A stretch of 8,096 bases of DNA from an uncultured Actinomycetes bacterium (GCA_903897155.1 CAIUAO010000020.1:1-8096), one strand, 5' to 3'; positions 1 to 7,439 are shown, counted from the first letter of the stretch. Program-made: numbers and translations. The notes: generated by a model not told the origin, from the sequence alone.

Positions 1-31
1 AAAGTAAGGCGCCGACCAGCGTTTTTACTCT

Positions 32-40
32 TTCTCCACA
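32..40 (+). promoter_or_regulatory. DnaA-box-like site
   Basis: TTCTCCACA differs at one position from the DnaA-box consensus TTWTNCACA (actinobacterial form TTGTCCACA). It lies 14 bp before the trinucleotide tract and points towards it, which is the orientation expected of the box that loads DnaA onto DnaA-trios. One near-match alone is weak evidence; its position in front of the trios raises the likelihood. Confidence 0.55.
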
Positions 41-54
41 GGAAGAGGGTCTGG

Positions 55-66
55 TTACTACTACTA
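55..66 (-). promoter_or_regulatory. DnaA-trio repeats, origin unwinding element
   Basis: The plus strand reads TTA CTA CTA CTA, so the complementary strand reads 3'-AAT GAT GAT GAT-5'. These are four consecutive exact matches to the DnaA-trio motif 3'-(G/A)AT-5', which DnaA binds as single-stranded DNA to open the origin. They follow a DnaA-box-like site and a GC-rich spacer and precede an AT-rich stretch (68-88) that could be the melted region. The function is inferred from arrangement and family knowledge. Confidence 0.6.
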
Positions 67-87
67 GTTAAATTAATAGATAAATGA

Positions 88-96
88 TGTGAATAG
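88..96 (-). promoter_or_regulatory. DnaA-box-like site at the dnaN ribosome binding site
   Basis: On the minus strand this reads CTATTCACA, one mismatch from TTWTNCACA. It abuts and partly overlaps the dnaN Shine-Dalgarno (95-100). It could be an outer box of oriC facing the 32-40 site across the AT-rich stretch, or chance. Confidence is low because single near-consensus 9-mers are common. Confidence 0.35.
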
Positions 97-106
97 GGAG
101 AACGAG

Positions 107-1234
107 ATGAAGTTTGTTGTTGAGCCAGGCGAGTTAGTAGACGCCGTTAATTGGGTTGCCCGCAGCCTTTCTACACGCCCTATCAAACCCGAGCTGCTTG
201 GAATCATGATTGATGTAGATAGTTCAATAACTCTGACAGGGTCAGATTTAGAAACCTCCACCAAGGCGATCTTAAAAGCGGACATTGTTAATAAAGGAAA
301 AGTTTTAGTTCCAGGACGACTATTAGCTGAAATCGCACGATCACTCCCAAACAAACCGGTAAGTTTTAATTTAGACGGAACAAGAGTTTTGGTAACAGCA
401 GGAGCAGCAAAATTCACCCTCCCAACACTTTCTGTTTCAGAATACCCAAACCTTCCCGATCTACCAGAAACAGCTGGCGTAATCGCAAGTGATGTCTTTG
501 CAACGGCTGTCAACCAAGTTGCAATCGCGGCAGGAAAAGACGACTCACTACCGACTCTTACCGGTGTGCATATTGAAATTAATAAAAACACAATCACTCT
601 TGCTGCTACAGACCGCTACCGTTTGGCAGTTCGGGAACTTGCATGGCAAGCAAAAGATGCAAACCTAGAATCGACAACACTAGTTCGCGCGCGGACACTT
701 TCTGACGCCGGGCGCTCACTGACTACCCATACACAAGTTACCTTGGCTCTTTCCCCTAACACGTCAAATGAGCGACTCATTGGTTTTGTATCAGAGTTAA
801 AAACAATGACATCTAGAACCTTAGATGGAACCTTCCCGCCATTTAAACATTTGCTACCAACAGAGTCAGTAGCTCAAGCAACAATTGAGGTGGCACCATT
901 TTTAGATTCTGTTCGCCGTGTTGCCCTTGTTACAGACAAGACGGTTCCGCTGCGCTTGATTTTTGGAAATGGAAAGCTCCAACTTGAAGCAGGGGCCGGA
1001 GAAGAAGCGCAAGCAACAGAAGAACTTGAAATTCAATATAACGGTGAAGAAATCAGCATCGCCTTTAACCCAACATATTTAACAGATGGGCTGCAAGCAA
1101 TTGGAACGCCATTTGTCCAGATTGATTTCACCGGTGCTAGCAAGCCGGCTGTTCTCACAGGAAAGCATGAAGCAGCAGGAGTGAAAGATGAAAGTTATAA
1201 GTACTTGCTCATGCCTATGAGATATAGCGCTTAA
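107..1234 (+). CDS. dnaN: DNA polymerase III subunit beta (sliding clamp)
   Basis: Ring-shaped homodimeric clamp that encircles DNA and tethers the replicative polymerase and repair factors. The 375-aa product has the usual length for three clamp folds of about 120 residues each. It shows the clamp motif TDRYRLAVREL (from residue 168) and ends with MPMR (369-372) close to the C-terminus, part of the hydrophobic pocket that binds clamp-binding peptides. I chose the ATG at 107 because AGGGAG (95-100) sits 6 nt upstream and the resulting MKFVVE start matches other actinobacterial DnaN proteins. An in-frame GTG at 89 would add six residues and place that ribosome binding site inside the gene. It is the first gene of the compact dnaN-recF-dciA cluster, next to oriC and oriented away from it. 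No gnd gene lies between dnaN and recF, as seen in some relatives. Confidence 0.97.
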   Translation: MKFVVEPGELVDAVNWVARSLSTRPIKPELLGIMIDVDSSITLTGSDLETSTKAILKADIVNKGKVLVPGRLLAEIARSLPNKPVSFNLDGTRVLVTAGAAKFTLPTLSVSEYPNLPDLPETAGVIASDVFATAVNQVAIAAGKDDSLPTLTGVHIEINKNTITLAATDRYRLAVRELAWQAKDANLESTTLVRARTLSDAGRSLTTHTQVTLALSPNTSNERLIGFVSELKTMTSRTLDGTFPPFKHLLPTESVAQATIEVAPFLDSVRRVALVTDKTVPLRLIFGNGKLQLEAGAGEEAQATEELEIQYNGEEISIAFNPTYLTDGLQAIGTPFVQIDFTGASKPAVLTGKHEAAGVKDESYKYLLMPMRYSA

Positions 1235-1239
1235 TTAGT

Positions 1240-2331
1240 GTGCACCTTTCACTTCTTTCACTAAAAAACTTTCGCTCTTATAGCGATCTAGAGTTGCCGC
1301 TAAAACCGGGCATCACTATTTTTCTGGGAAGAAATGGTGAAGGAAAGACAAATATTGTCGAGTCCATTCTCTATTTAGCATTTCTGTCTTCTCACAGAAC
1401 AGCAACAGATCAACCACTCGTGCAGCTTGGACACAACTCCGCTTATGTGCGCTCTAAAATCCAACAGCCCGACAGAGAAGTAATTGTTGAATTAGAGATC
1501 AATGCTGATAAAGCTAATCGCGCCCGAATTAACCAGAACCCAGTGCGCAGCCAGAAAGAATTATTTGGTTTAGTTCAGTGCGTTTACTTCTCTCCTGAAG
1601 ATTTAGATTTAGTACGAGGGGACCCAGCAGAGCGCAGAAGGTTTATTGATCAGCTTCTTATATTGCGCAGCCCCCGTCTTGCAGGTGTAATCACTGATTA
1701 TGAGCGCGCGGTGCGTCAACGCAACTCACTACTAAAAAGTAGAGCGGGATATTCATCTCTTGAATCATGGGATCAACAAGTGGCTCAATTCGGAGGGGAG
1801 ATCATTGCTGCAAGGCTTGCACTCCTTGCAGATTTTGAACCAGTGTTTAGTGAGGTTTATAAAGAGATATCTGAGAAGAAGCCAGCACGAATTACATATA
1901 AGTGCAGTATTGATAACCCATCAACAGACCCCGCTACAAACACTGCGGCAATGCTTGCAAAAATGTCTGAGATTAAAGGGCAGGAAATTGAAAGAGGTCT
2001 TACGCTCATCGGGCCTCACCGTGACGACTTACTTCTTCATTTAGGCGATCACTTTGTTAAAGGATATGCCAGCCACGGTGAATCATGGTCTGTTGCGCTC
2101 TCTCTTAAACTTGCATCCTATAAATTATTGAAAAACGAGGGAGCCTCCCCTATTTTGATATTAGATGATGTTTTCTCTGAGCTAGATGAAGAGCGACGCG
2201 ATCAGCTCGTTGAACTTTCCCGTTCTGCTGAGCAAACACTTATTACCGTTGCCGTTGAGAGTGATCTACCAACAGAACTTTCCGGCGAAGTCTTTTTTGT
2301 TAAGTCTGGAAGCGTTAAGGTAAAAGCATGA
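1240..2331 (+). CDS. recF: DNA replication and repair protein RecF
   Basis: SMC/ABC-like ATPase that works with RecO and RecR to load RecA at single-stranded gaps and stalled forks. The 363-aa product has all the family hallmarks. The Walker A motif GRNGEGKT is at 30-37 and the RecF motif SPEDLDLVRGDP starts at 118. The ABC signature region YASHGESWSVALSLKLA starts at 276 in its actinobacterial form. Walker B with D-loop, ILILDDVFSELDEERR, lies at about 305-320. It starts at GTG, 5 nt after the dnaN stop, with no clear Shine-Dalgarno, so translation probably depends on ribosomes finishing dnaN. The start MHLSLLSLKNFRSY fits the family N-terminus exactly. The end overlaps the next gene by 4 nt (ATGA). 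Confidence 0.97.
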   Translation: MHLSLLSLKNFRSYSDLELPLKPGITIFLGRNGEGKTNIVESILYLAFLSSHRTATDQPLVQLGHNSAYVRSKIQQPDREVIVELEINADKANRARINQNPVRSQKELFGLVQCVYFSPEDLDLVRGDPAERRRFIDQLLILRSPRLAGVITDYERAVRQRNSLLKSRAGYSSLESWDQQVAQFGGEIIAARLALLADFEPVFSEVYKEISEKKPARITYKCSIDNPSTDPATNTAAMLAKMSEIKGQEIERGLTLIGPHRDDLLLHLGDHFVKGYASHGESWSVALSLKLASYKLLKNEGASPILILDDVFSELDEERRDQLVELSRSAEQTLITVAVESDLPTELSGEVFFVKSGSVKVKA

Positions 2332-2780
2332 AGTCTGATTTAGCCCGCGAGCTATATAAGTCGTGGCGCAACCAAACTCGAAAAAACAAAGGCAGGGCGA
2401 ACGAAGAGGTCCGCGAAAAAATTGATGACCCAAAGTCAATGAAAGATTTACTGGCAGATTTAGTGGATAGACGCGACTGGCGCCAGGGAATTGCAGAAGG
2501 AACTTTATTTACGGAGTGGAAAAGCGTTGTTGGCGATGAGATTGCCAAACACGCAACACCCATCACTCTTGTCGATGGATTACTAACAATCCAAACAACA
2601 TCATCGGCATGGGCAACACAGATGAAATTAATTTCAACGCAGTTACTGCAAACAATTTCCGGCTCTGCTCCAGGAGCTCTTGTGGAACAGATTGAAGTAA
2701 TCGGGCCACTTGCCCCAAGCTGGAAAAAGGGAATCCGCACAATCAAGAACGCACGTGGCCCCAGGGACACATACGGCTAA
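2328..2780 (+). CDS. dciA: DciA-family protein (DUF721), replicative helicase partner
   Basis: DUF721 protein of 150 aa in the position held by Rv0004 in Mycobacterium tuberculosis, between recF and gyrB. DciA proteins interact with the replicative helicase DnaB and support its loading in bacteria that lack DnaC/DnaI. The DUF721 core spans about residues 55-112: W64 with VVG (67-69), then the conserved run ITLVDGLLTIQTTSSAWATQ (79-98). The N-terminal 50 residues are charged (K, R, E and D rich) and probably flexible. The C-terminal RGPRDTYG is typical of actinobacterial members. The product is at the short end for actinobacterial homologues. The start ATG lies within the recF stop (ATGA overlap) and is preceded by TAAGG (2316-2320) at 7 nt. 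Family assignment is firm; the helicase role comes from characterised homologues. Confidence 0.88.
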   Translation: MKSDLARELYKSWRNQTRKNKGRANEEVREKIDDPKSMKDLLADLVDRRDWRQGIAEGTLFTEWKSVVGDEIAKHATPITLVDGLLTIQTTSSAWATQMKLISTQLLQTISGSAPGALVEQIEVIGPLAPSWKKGIRTIKNARGPRDTYG

Positions 2781-2917
2781 GAGCCCAGAAAAACCCGCTG
2801 GGTAGTAAGTACCCACAACTTGGCGCCCAAAAGCCCGCAAATCCACAGTTAGGCCGTTTTACGGCTGGCTCCTGCATTGGCTTTTGGCTAAGATTTGGGG
2901 TCTAACCCCAGAAAAAC
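2775..2917 (+). repeat. Split direct repeat GGCTAAGA + CCCAGAAAAAC
   Basis: Two modules occur twice in the same order. GGCTAAGA is at 2775-2782 and 2886-2893; CCCAGAAAAAC is at 2784-2794 and 2907-2917. In the first copy the modules are 1 nt apart. In the second a 13-nt spacer containing most of the TGGGG/CCCCA hairpin separates them. The first GGCTAAGA contains the last codon and stop of dciA. This could be an old local duplication, or two binding sites for one regulator. Confidence 0.6.
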
Positions 2918-2961
2918 GCCTCAGATTTGATTGAGGGAGTTTTGATCAGAAGGAGAGTGCC
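2781..2961 (+). promoter_or_regulatory. gyrB upstream region with clustered short hairpins
   Basis: A 181-nt gap without a gene, the longest non-coding stretch inside the protein-coding block, so it probably holds the gyrBA promoter. I see a chain of short inverted repeats. They are CCCAG/CTGGG (2784-2788, 2798-2802), TGGGTA/TACCCA (2799-2804, 2810-2815), GCCGT/ACGGC around TTT (2853-2865), TGGGG/CCCCA (2896-2900, 2906-2910) and CCTCA/TGAGG (2919-2923, 2932-2936). None has a following T-run, so none is a standard intrinsic terminator. TTGGCT occurs twice (2877-2882, 2884-2889) and TAAGAT at 2889-2894 resembles a -10, but no -35/-10 pair is convincing. Supercoiling-sensitive gyrase promoters are common in bacteria; whether this is one cannot be read from sequence. 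Confidence 0.5.
2950..2955 (+). promoter_or_regulatory. gyrB ribosome binding site (decides a TTG start)
   Basis: AAGGAG lies 6 nt before TTG at 2962. It fixes the rare TTG start, because the protein from there (MAEKSYDASAITVLEGLDAV) matches the conserved GyrB N-terminus and no ATG or GTG in frame lies at a usable distance. The GTG at 2957 is out of frame. Confidence 0.85.
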
Positions 2962-4917
2962 TTGGCCGAGAAGTCTTATGACGCCAGCGCCATCACGGTC
3001 CTTGAAGGTTTAGACGCTGTTCGAAAGCGTCCAGGAATGTATATCGGTTCTACCGGTGAACGCGGATTACATCATCTTGTTTATGAAGTCGTAGATAACT
3101 CAGTAGATGAAGCGCTCGCTGGTTACTGCGATGAAATCAATGTCACTTTGATGCCAGATGGAGCAGTAAGAGTCGTTGATAACGGTCGCGGAATCCCTGT
3201 TGATCTGCACCCCATTGAAAAACGCCCTGCACTTGAAATTGTTCTCACAGTTCTGCACGCAGGTGGAAAGTTTGGCGATAGTGGTTATTCAGTTTCTGGT
3301 GGTCTTCATGGTGTTGGCATCTCTGTTGTAAATGCACTTTCAACCGACTTAGCTGTTGAAGTAAAGCGAGACGGCGCACATTGGTATCAAGAGTACAAAC
3401 TTGGTGTTCCTCAAGCTCCAGTTCGCAAAGGCGAAGCAACAACCCAAACGGGAACTACTACTACTTTCTGGCCATCAGTTGAAATTTTTGAAACTACAGA
3501 TTTTTCTTACGAAACACTCTCTGCTCGTTTTCGTGAAATGGCGTTTTTGAATAAAGGATTAAAGATTACTCTCGCAGATGAGCGCGAGGGACGTGTAGAT
3601 GAAAAAGGTAATCAGCTTTCATCTATTTATTATTACGAAGGCGGAATTGTTGACTTCGTTCACCACCTCAACCTGTCAAAAGGTGAACAACACAAAACTG
3701 TAATTTATCTAGCCGCTGAAGATACAAAAGCAAAGATGTCACTTGAAATTGCAATGCAGTGGAATACAGGGTTTTCCGAATCTGTCTACACATTTGCTAA
3801 CACCATCAATACCCAAGAGGGTGGAACACACGAAGAAGGCTTTAGAACTTCTCTCACATCGATCGTAAATAAGTTTGGCGAAGAATGGGGATTTATCCGC
3901 AAGAAGGAAGACCGCCTCACCGGAGATGATGTCCGCGAAGGTCTCACTGCAATTGTTTCCATCAAGATCGGTGAACCTCAATTTGAAGGACAGACAAAGA
4001 CAAAGCTTGGCAATACCGAGGCAAAGTCATTCACACAAAAGGCAATGAACGAAGCGCTCACCACATGGTTTGAAAAAAATCCTGGTGAAGGAAAAGATAT
4101 TGTGCGAAAGAGCATTGACGCAGCAGCAGCCCGCGTTGCAGCCCGCAAAGCACGTGATCTGAGTCGTTCACGTAAGGGATTACTTGAAGGCCGTGGAATG
4201 CCAGGAAAGCTTGCAGACTGTCAGTGGACTGAACCAGAAAAGTGCGAGCTTTATATTGTCGAAGGTGACTCTGCTGGTGGTTCAACAAAGGGTGGGCGTG
4301 ATTCCCGTTATCAAGCAGTACTTCCTATCCGTGGAAAGATTTTGAATGTTGAAAAGGCTCGCATTGACCGCGTACTTCAAAACAATGAAGTACAAGCACT
4401 TATCACAGCACTTGGTACAGGTATCCATGATGAATTTGATGTAGCAAAGCTTCGCTATCACAAAATTATTTTGATGGCAGATGCTGATGTGGATGGTCAA
4501 CATATTCGAACATTGCTTCTTACTTTGCTCTTCCGCTTTATGCGCCCACTTATTGAAAACGGTTTTGTCTATTTGGCACAGCCTCCTCTATACAAACTTA
4601 AATGGGGCGGAAAAGAACCTGTTCAGTATGCATTTAGTGATCGCGAGCGAGATGGCTTTATCAAGATTGGCTTAGAAGCAGGAAAGCGTTTACCTAAAGA
4701 AGATGGTATTCAACGCTTTAAAGGATTGGGCGAAATGCCTGCGAAAGAATTATGGGACACCACAATGGACCCAGCACATCGTGTTTTAATCAAAGTAACT
4801 ATTGATGATGCAGCAGCAGCCGATGATCTCTTCTCAGTTTTGATGGGTGAAGATGTTGAATTGCGTCGTAATTTTATCCAGCGCAATGCTAAAGACGTTA
4901 GGTTCCTTGATATCTAA
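2962..4917 (+). CDS. gyrB: DNA gyrase subunit B
   Basis: ATPase and Toprim subunit of the A2B2 enzyme that introduces negative supercoils. The 651-aa product is the short form without the large insert of gammaproteobacterial GyrB. The GHKL ATPase domain shows E42 (catalytic base) and N46 in EVVDNSVDEALAG, D73 in VVDNGRGIP, GGLHGVG (113-119), R136 and T165. These carry the same numbers as in E. coli; D73, R136 and T165 line coumarin-binding positions. The transducer loop QTK is at 344-346. The Toprim domain has EGDSAGG (434-440) and metal-binding DADVD (507-511), followed by the C-terminal QRFKGLGEM and RNAKDVRFLDI. It starts at TTG behind a strong ribosome binding site. Its TAA stop shares one base with the gyrA ATG, so the two subunits are probably made at matched levels. 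Confidence 0.98.
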   Translation: MAEKSYDASAITVLEGLDAVRKRPGMYIGSTGERGLHHLVYEVVDNSVDEALAGYCDEINVTLMPDGAVRVVDNGRGIPVDLHPIEKRPALEIVLTVLHAGGKFGDSGYSVSGGLHGVGISVVNALSTDLAVEVKRDGAHWYQEYKLGVPQAPVRKGEATTQTGTTTTFWPSVEIFETTDFSYETLSARFREMAFLNKGLKITLADEREGRVDEKGNQLSSIYYYEGGIVDFVHHLNLSKGEQHKTVIYLAAEDTKAKMSLEIAMQWNTGFSESVYTFANTINTQEGGTHEEGFRTSLTSIVNKFGEEWGFIRKKEDRLTGDDVREGLTAIVSIKIGEPQFEGQTKTKLGNTEAKSFTQKAMNEALTTWFEKNPGEGKDIVRKSIDAAAARVAARKARDLSRSRKGLLEGRGMPGKLADCQWTEPEKCELYIVEGDSAGGSTKGGRDSRYQAVLPIRGKILNVEKARIDRVLQNNEVQALITALGTGIHDEFDVAKLRYHKIILMADADVDGQHIRTLLLTLLFRFMRPLIENGFVYLAQPPLYKLKWGGKEPVQYAFSDRERDGFIKIGLEAGKRLPKEDGIQRFKGLGEMPAKELWDTTMDPAHRVLIKVTIDDAAAADDLFSVLMGEDVELRRNFIQRNAKDVRFLDI

Positions 4918-7403
4918 TGGACGATAGATTCCAAGAAGGCATGGCTACTGAGAAAGTTGAGTCAGTAGACCTGCAAGTAGAGATGGCAAGAAGCTATCTT
5001 GATTATGCGATGTCAGTCATTGTTGGCCGCGCACTTCCTGATGTCCGCGACGGTTTAAAACCAGTTCACCGACGTGTTCTCTACGCGATGTTTGATGCTG
5101 GTTACAGGCCAGATAAGGGTTACTACAAATCTTCTCGTATCGTCGGTGATGTCATGGGTAATTACCACCCACATGGTGACACGGCGATTTATGACGCAGT
5201 TGTGCGTTTAGCTCAGTTCTGGTCACTTCGTTATCCGCTCATTGATGGAAACGGAAACTTCGGCTCACCAGGTAATGATCCAGCCGCAGCTATGCGTTAT
5301 ACCGAAGCACGTCTTGATCCACTTGCAATGGAGATGATGCGCGATATTGACGAAGACACAGTTGATTTCATTTCAAACTATGACGGGCGCTCACAAGAGC
5401 CAACAGTTCTTCCGAGCAGATTTCCTAACCTTATTGTTAACGGATCAGCTGGTATTGCTGTGGGAATGGCGACAAATATTCCTCCGCATAATCTTCGCGA
5501 AATTATCGAAGCAACATCATGGGCACTTGAAAATCCAGATGCCACACCTGAAGTAACTTTAGAAAAACTTCTCACAATTGTTAAAGGTCCAGATTTCCCA
5601 ACAAAGGGATTAATCGTTGGTCGCCAAGGTATTGAAGATGCATATCGAACCGGCCGCGGCTCAGTCATCATGCGCGCAGTTGTTGAGATTGAAGAAATCA
5701 ATAAGCGCACATGTCTTGTCGTGACGGAACTGCCATATCAAGTTAACCCAGATAATTTGGCGCTGAAAATTGCTGAACTTGTTAAAGATGGCAAGATTAA
5801 AGGAATTGCAGATGTGCGCGATGAAGGTAATGAACGTTTAGGACAACGTCTAGTTATTGTTCTGCGCAATGATGCAACACCAAAAGTTATTTTAAATAAC
5901 CTTTATAAGCACACCCAATTACAAGATTCATTCGGCGCAAACATGCTCGCACTAGTTGATGGTGTTCCAAGAACTCTTCGCCTTGATGAATTTATTCGCT
6001 ATTACATTGACCACCAAGTTGAAGTTATTGTCCGCCGCACTAAATACCGTTTAGTTGAACGCGAGAAGCGCGCTCATATTCTTCAGGGTTACCTCAAAGC
6101 ACTTGACGCTCTAGATGCTGTGATTGCACTGATCCGAGCAAGTAAGACACCTGAAGAGGCCCGCACAGGACTTATGAAACTTCTTGATGTTGATGAGGTT
6201 CAAGCCAATGCAATTTTGGATATGCAGCTTCGCCGTATTGCTGCCCTTGAACGACAGAAGATTAATGATGAATATGACGCACTCATGGCTGAAATTGTTC
6301 TGCTCAATGAGATTTTGGCTAGTGAACCAAAGCAGCGCCAGATTATTAAAGATGAATTACAAGAACTTGGTGAGAAGTATGGCGATGATCGCCGTACTCA
6401 GATTGTTTTAGCTGAATCAGATTTATCTGTTGAAGACCTTATCCCTGACCAAGATGTTGTTCTTACTATTACTCGCAGTGGCTATGCCAAGCGCACAAAG
6501 GCTGATTTATACCGTGCCCAGCGCCGCGGCGGTAAGGGCGTAAAGGGCGCAGCACTCAAGCAAGATGACATCGTTGATCATTTCTTTATTGCAAGCACGC
6601 ACGATTGGTTGTTGTTCTTCACAAATAAGGGCCGCGTGTATCGGGCCAAGGTGCACGAACTTCCAGATGCAGGCCGTGATGCAAGAGGACAGCATGTAGC
6701 AAACCTTTTGGCGTTTAAACCTGATGAAACGATTGCGCAAGTAATCGCTATCCGCGATTACAACGAAGGTTCATATCTTGTCATTGCCACACAATCTGGA
6801 ATGGTCAAGAAGTCACCCCTTGGTGAATATGACTCACCTCGCTCTGGCGGACTTATTGCTATTAACCTTAAAGATAGCGATGAAGTTGTATCTGCCGCTC
6901 TAGTCACAGCAAAAGATGAACTTCTTCTCGTTTCCCGCAAAGGAATGTCGCTGCGTTTCTCATCAAGTGATGAATCAATCCGCGCAATGGGCCGAAGTAC
7001 ATCAGGTGTGATTGGAATGAAATTTAGAGCCGGAGATCAACTCCTCACAATGGCTGCGATTAATGGCGCCTCTGATGATCAATTTGTTTTCACAGCAACA
7101 GATGGTGGCTATGCAAAGCGCACACCGCTGAGTGAATACCGCGAACAAGCACGCGGTGGTATTGGCGTGAAGGCTGCAAAGATTGATGAAGATTCAAGAG
7201 GTGTGTTAGTTGGCGCGATGATTGTTCAACCAACAGATGAGATTCTTGCAATTACATCTAGCGGCGTTGTCATGCGCACGCCAGTGAGTGAAATTCGTGA
7301 AACGAGTAGAGATACTTTGGGCGTTCGCTTGGTCAACCTTGATGGTGGAACATCGGTTGTCTCCATTACACAGGTAAAGGATGCGATCACCGAAGAAAAC
7401 TGA
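4917..7403 (+). CDS. gyrA: DNA gyrase subunit A
   Basis: DNA-cleaving and wrapping subunit of gyrase, 828 aa. The breakage-reunion domain has the catalytic tyrosine Y128 with neighbouring R127 (AAAMRYTEARL). The quinolone region is HGDTAIYD (86-93), with T89 at the E. coli S83 position and D93 at D87. The tower and coiled-coil regions follow to about residue 510. The C-terminal beta-pinwheel begins near 515 and has six recognisable blades; blade 1 carries a perfect GyrA box QRRGGKG (535-541), needed for DNA wrapping. The C-terminal acidic tail is very short. The start ATG overlaps the gyrB stop (TAATG) and has no good Shine-Dalgarno, consistent with coupling. A downstream ATG at 4941 has AGAAGG only about 1 nt away, which is too close, so I prefer 4917. 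Confidence 0.98.
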   Translation: MDDRFQEGMATEKVESVDLQVEMARSYLDYAMSVIVGRALPDVRDGLKPVHRRVLYAMFDAGYRPDKGYYKSSRIVGDVMGNYHPHGDTAIYDAVVRLAQFWSLRYPLIDGNGNFGSPGNDPAAAMRYTEARLDPLAMEMMRDIDEDTVDFISNYDGRSQEPTVLPSRFPNLIVNGSAGIAVGMATNIPPHNLREIIEATSWALENPDATPEVTLEKLLTIVKGPDFPTKGLIVGRQGIEDAYRTGRGSVIMRAVVEIEEINKRTCLVVTELPYQVNPDNLALKIAELVKDGKIKGIADVRDEGNERLGQRLVIVLRNDATPKVILNNLYKHTQLQDSFGANMLALVDGVPRTLRLDEFIRYYIDHQVEVIVRRTKYRLVEREKRAHILQGYLKALDALDAVIALIRASKTPEEARTGLMKLLDVDEVQANAILDMQLRRIAALERQKINDEYDALMAEIVLLNEILASEPKQRQIIKDELQELGEKYGDDRRTQIVLAESDLSVEDLIPDQDVVLTITRSGYAKRTKADLYRAQRRGGKGVKGAALKQDDIVDHFFIASTHDWLLFFTNKGRVYRAKVHELPDAGRDARGQHVANLLAFKPDETIAQVIAIRDYNEGSYLVIATQSGMVKKSPLGEYDSPRSGGLIAINLKDSDEVVSAALVTAKDELLLVSRKGMSLRFSSSDESIRAMGRSTSGVIGMKFRAGDQLLTMAAINGASDDQFVFTATDGGYAKRTPLSEYREQARGGIGVKAAKIDEDSRGVLVGAMIVQPTDEILAITSSGVVMRTPVSEIRETSRDTLGVRLVNLDGGTSVVSITQVKDAITEEN

Positions 7404-7412
7404 AGAGATTTT

Positions 7413-7439
7413 GGGCTAATCCCCTTAGTCGGGTAGCCT
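7413..7439 (+). terminator. Hairpin just after gyrA, possible terminator
   Basis: GGCTA (7414-7418) pairs with TAGCC (7434-7438), and CCC (7421-7423) with GGG (7431-7433). Between the two stems there is a 2-nt bulge, and the loop has 7 nt. It begins 10 nt after the gyrA stop, where a terminator for gyrBA would be expected. The downstream sequence is T-rich but not a run of Ts, so it may be a weak terminator or only a 3'-end stabilising hairpin. Confidence 0.4.

Larger units (their letters stand above)
1..106. other. oriC: Edge of the replication origin (oriC) and dnaN leader
   Basis: Non-coding DNA upstream of dnaN. In Actinobacteria the dnaA-dnaN intergenic space is the usual oriC, and this looks like its dnaN-proximal end. 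Reading left to right I see a DnaA-box-like 9-mer (32-40), a GC-rich purine stretch (41-54), a trinucleotide tract fitting DnaA-trios (55-66), an AT-rich stretch (68-88) and a second DnaA-box-like 9-mer on the minus strand (88-96). The dnaN ribosome binding site follows. That order (box, GC cluster, trios, AT-rich DNA) is the known basal unwinding arrangement of bacterial origins. The rest of oriC and dnaA would lie to the left, outside the window. I found no convincing -10/-35 promoter pair for dnaN here. Confidence 0.7.

Noticed and set aside
1..31. AGTAA (3-7) and TTACT (25-29) as a hairpin terminator of dnaA
   Set aside because: Only five pairs close an 17-nt loop with poor inner pairing, and there is no T-run after it; too weak to call.
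73..597. Long open frame on the minus strand opposite dnaN
   Set aside because: It lies fully over dnaN, resembles no family I recognise and has no ribosome binding site in context; it is a shadow of the real gene, as are the other opposite-strand and out-of-frame frames over recF, dciA, gyrB and gyrA.
2809..2847. Two CCACA-containing 9-mers in the gyrB leader (GTACCCACA 2809-2817, AAATCCACA 2839-2847) as DnaA boxes
   Set aside because: Each has two mismatches to the consensus and there is no trio tract or AT-rich unwinding stretch beside them; matches of this quality are expected by chance.
2889..2894. TAAGAT as the -10 of a gyrB promoter
   Set aside because: No acceptable -35 lies 16-18 nt upstream, and the alternative TTGGCT/TCTAAC pair is equally weak, so I did not call a specific promoter.
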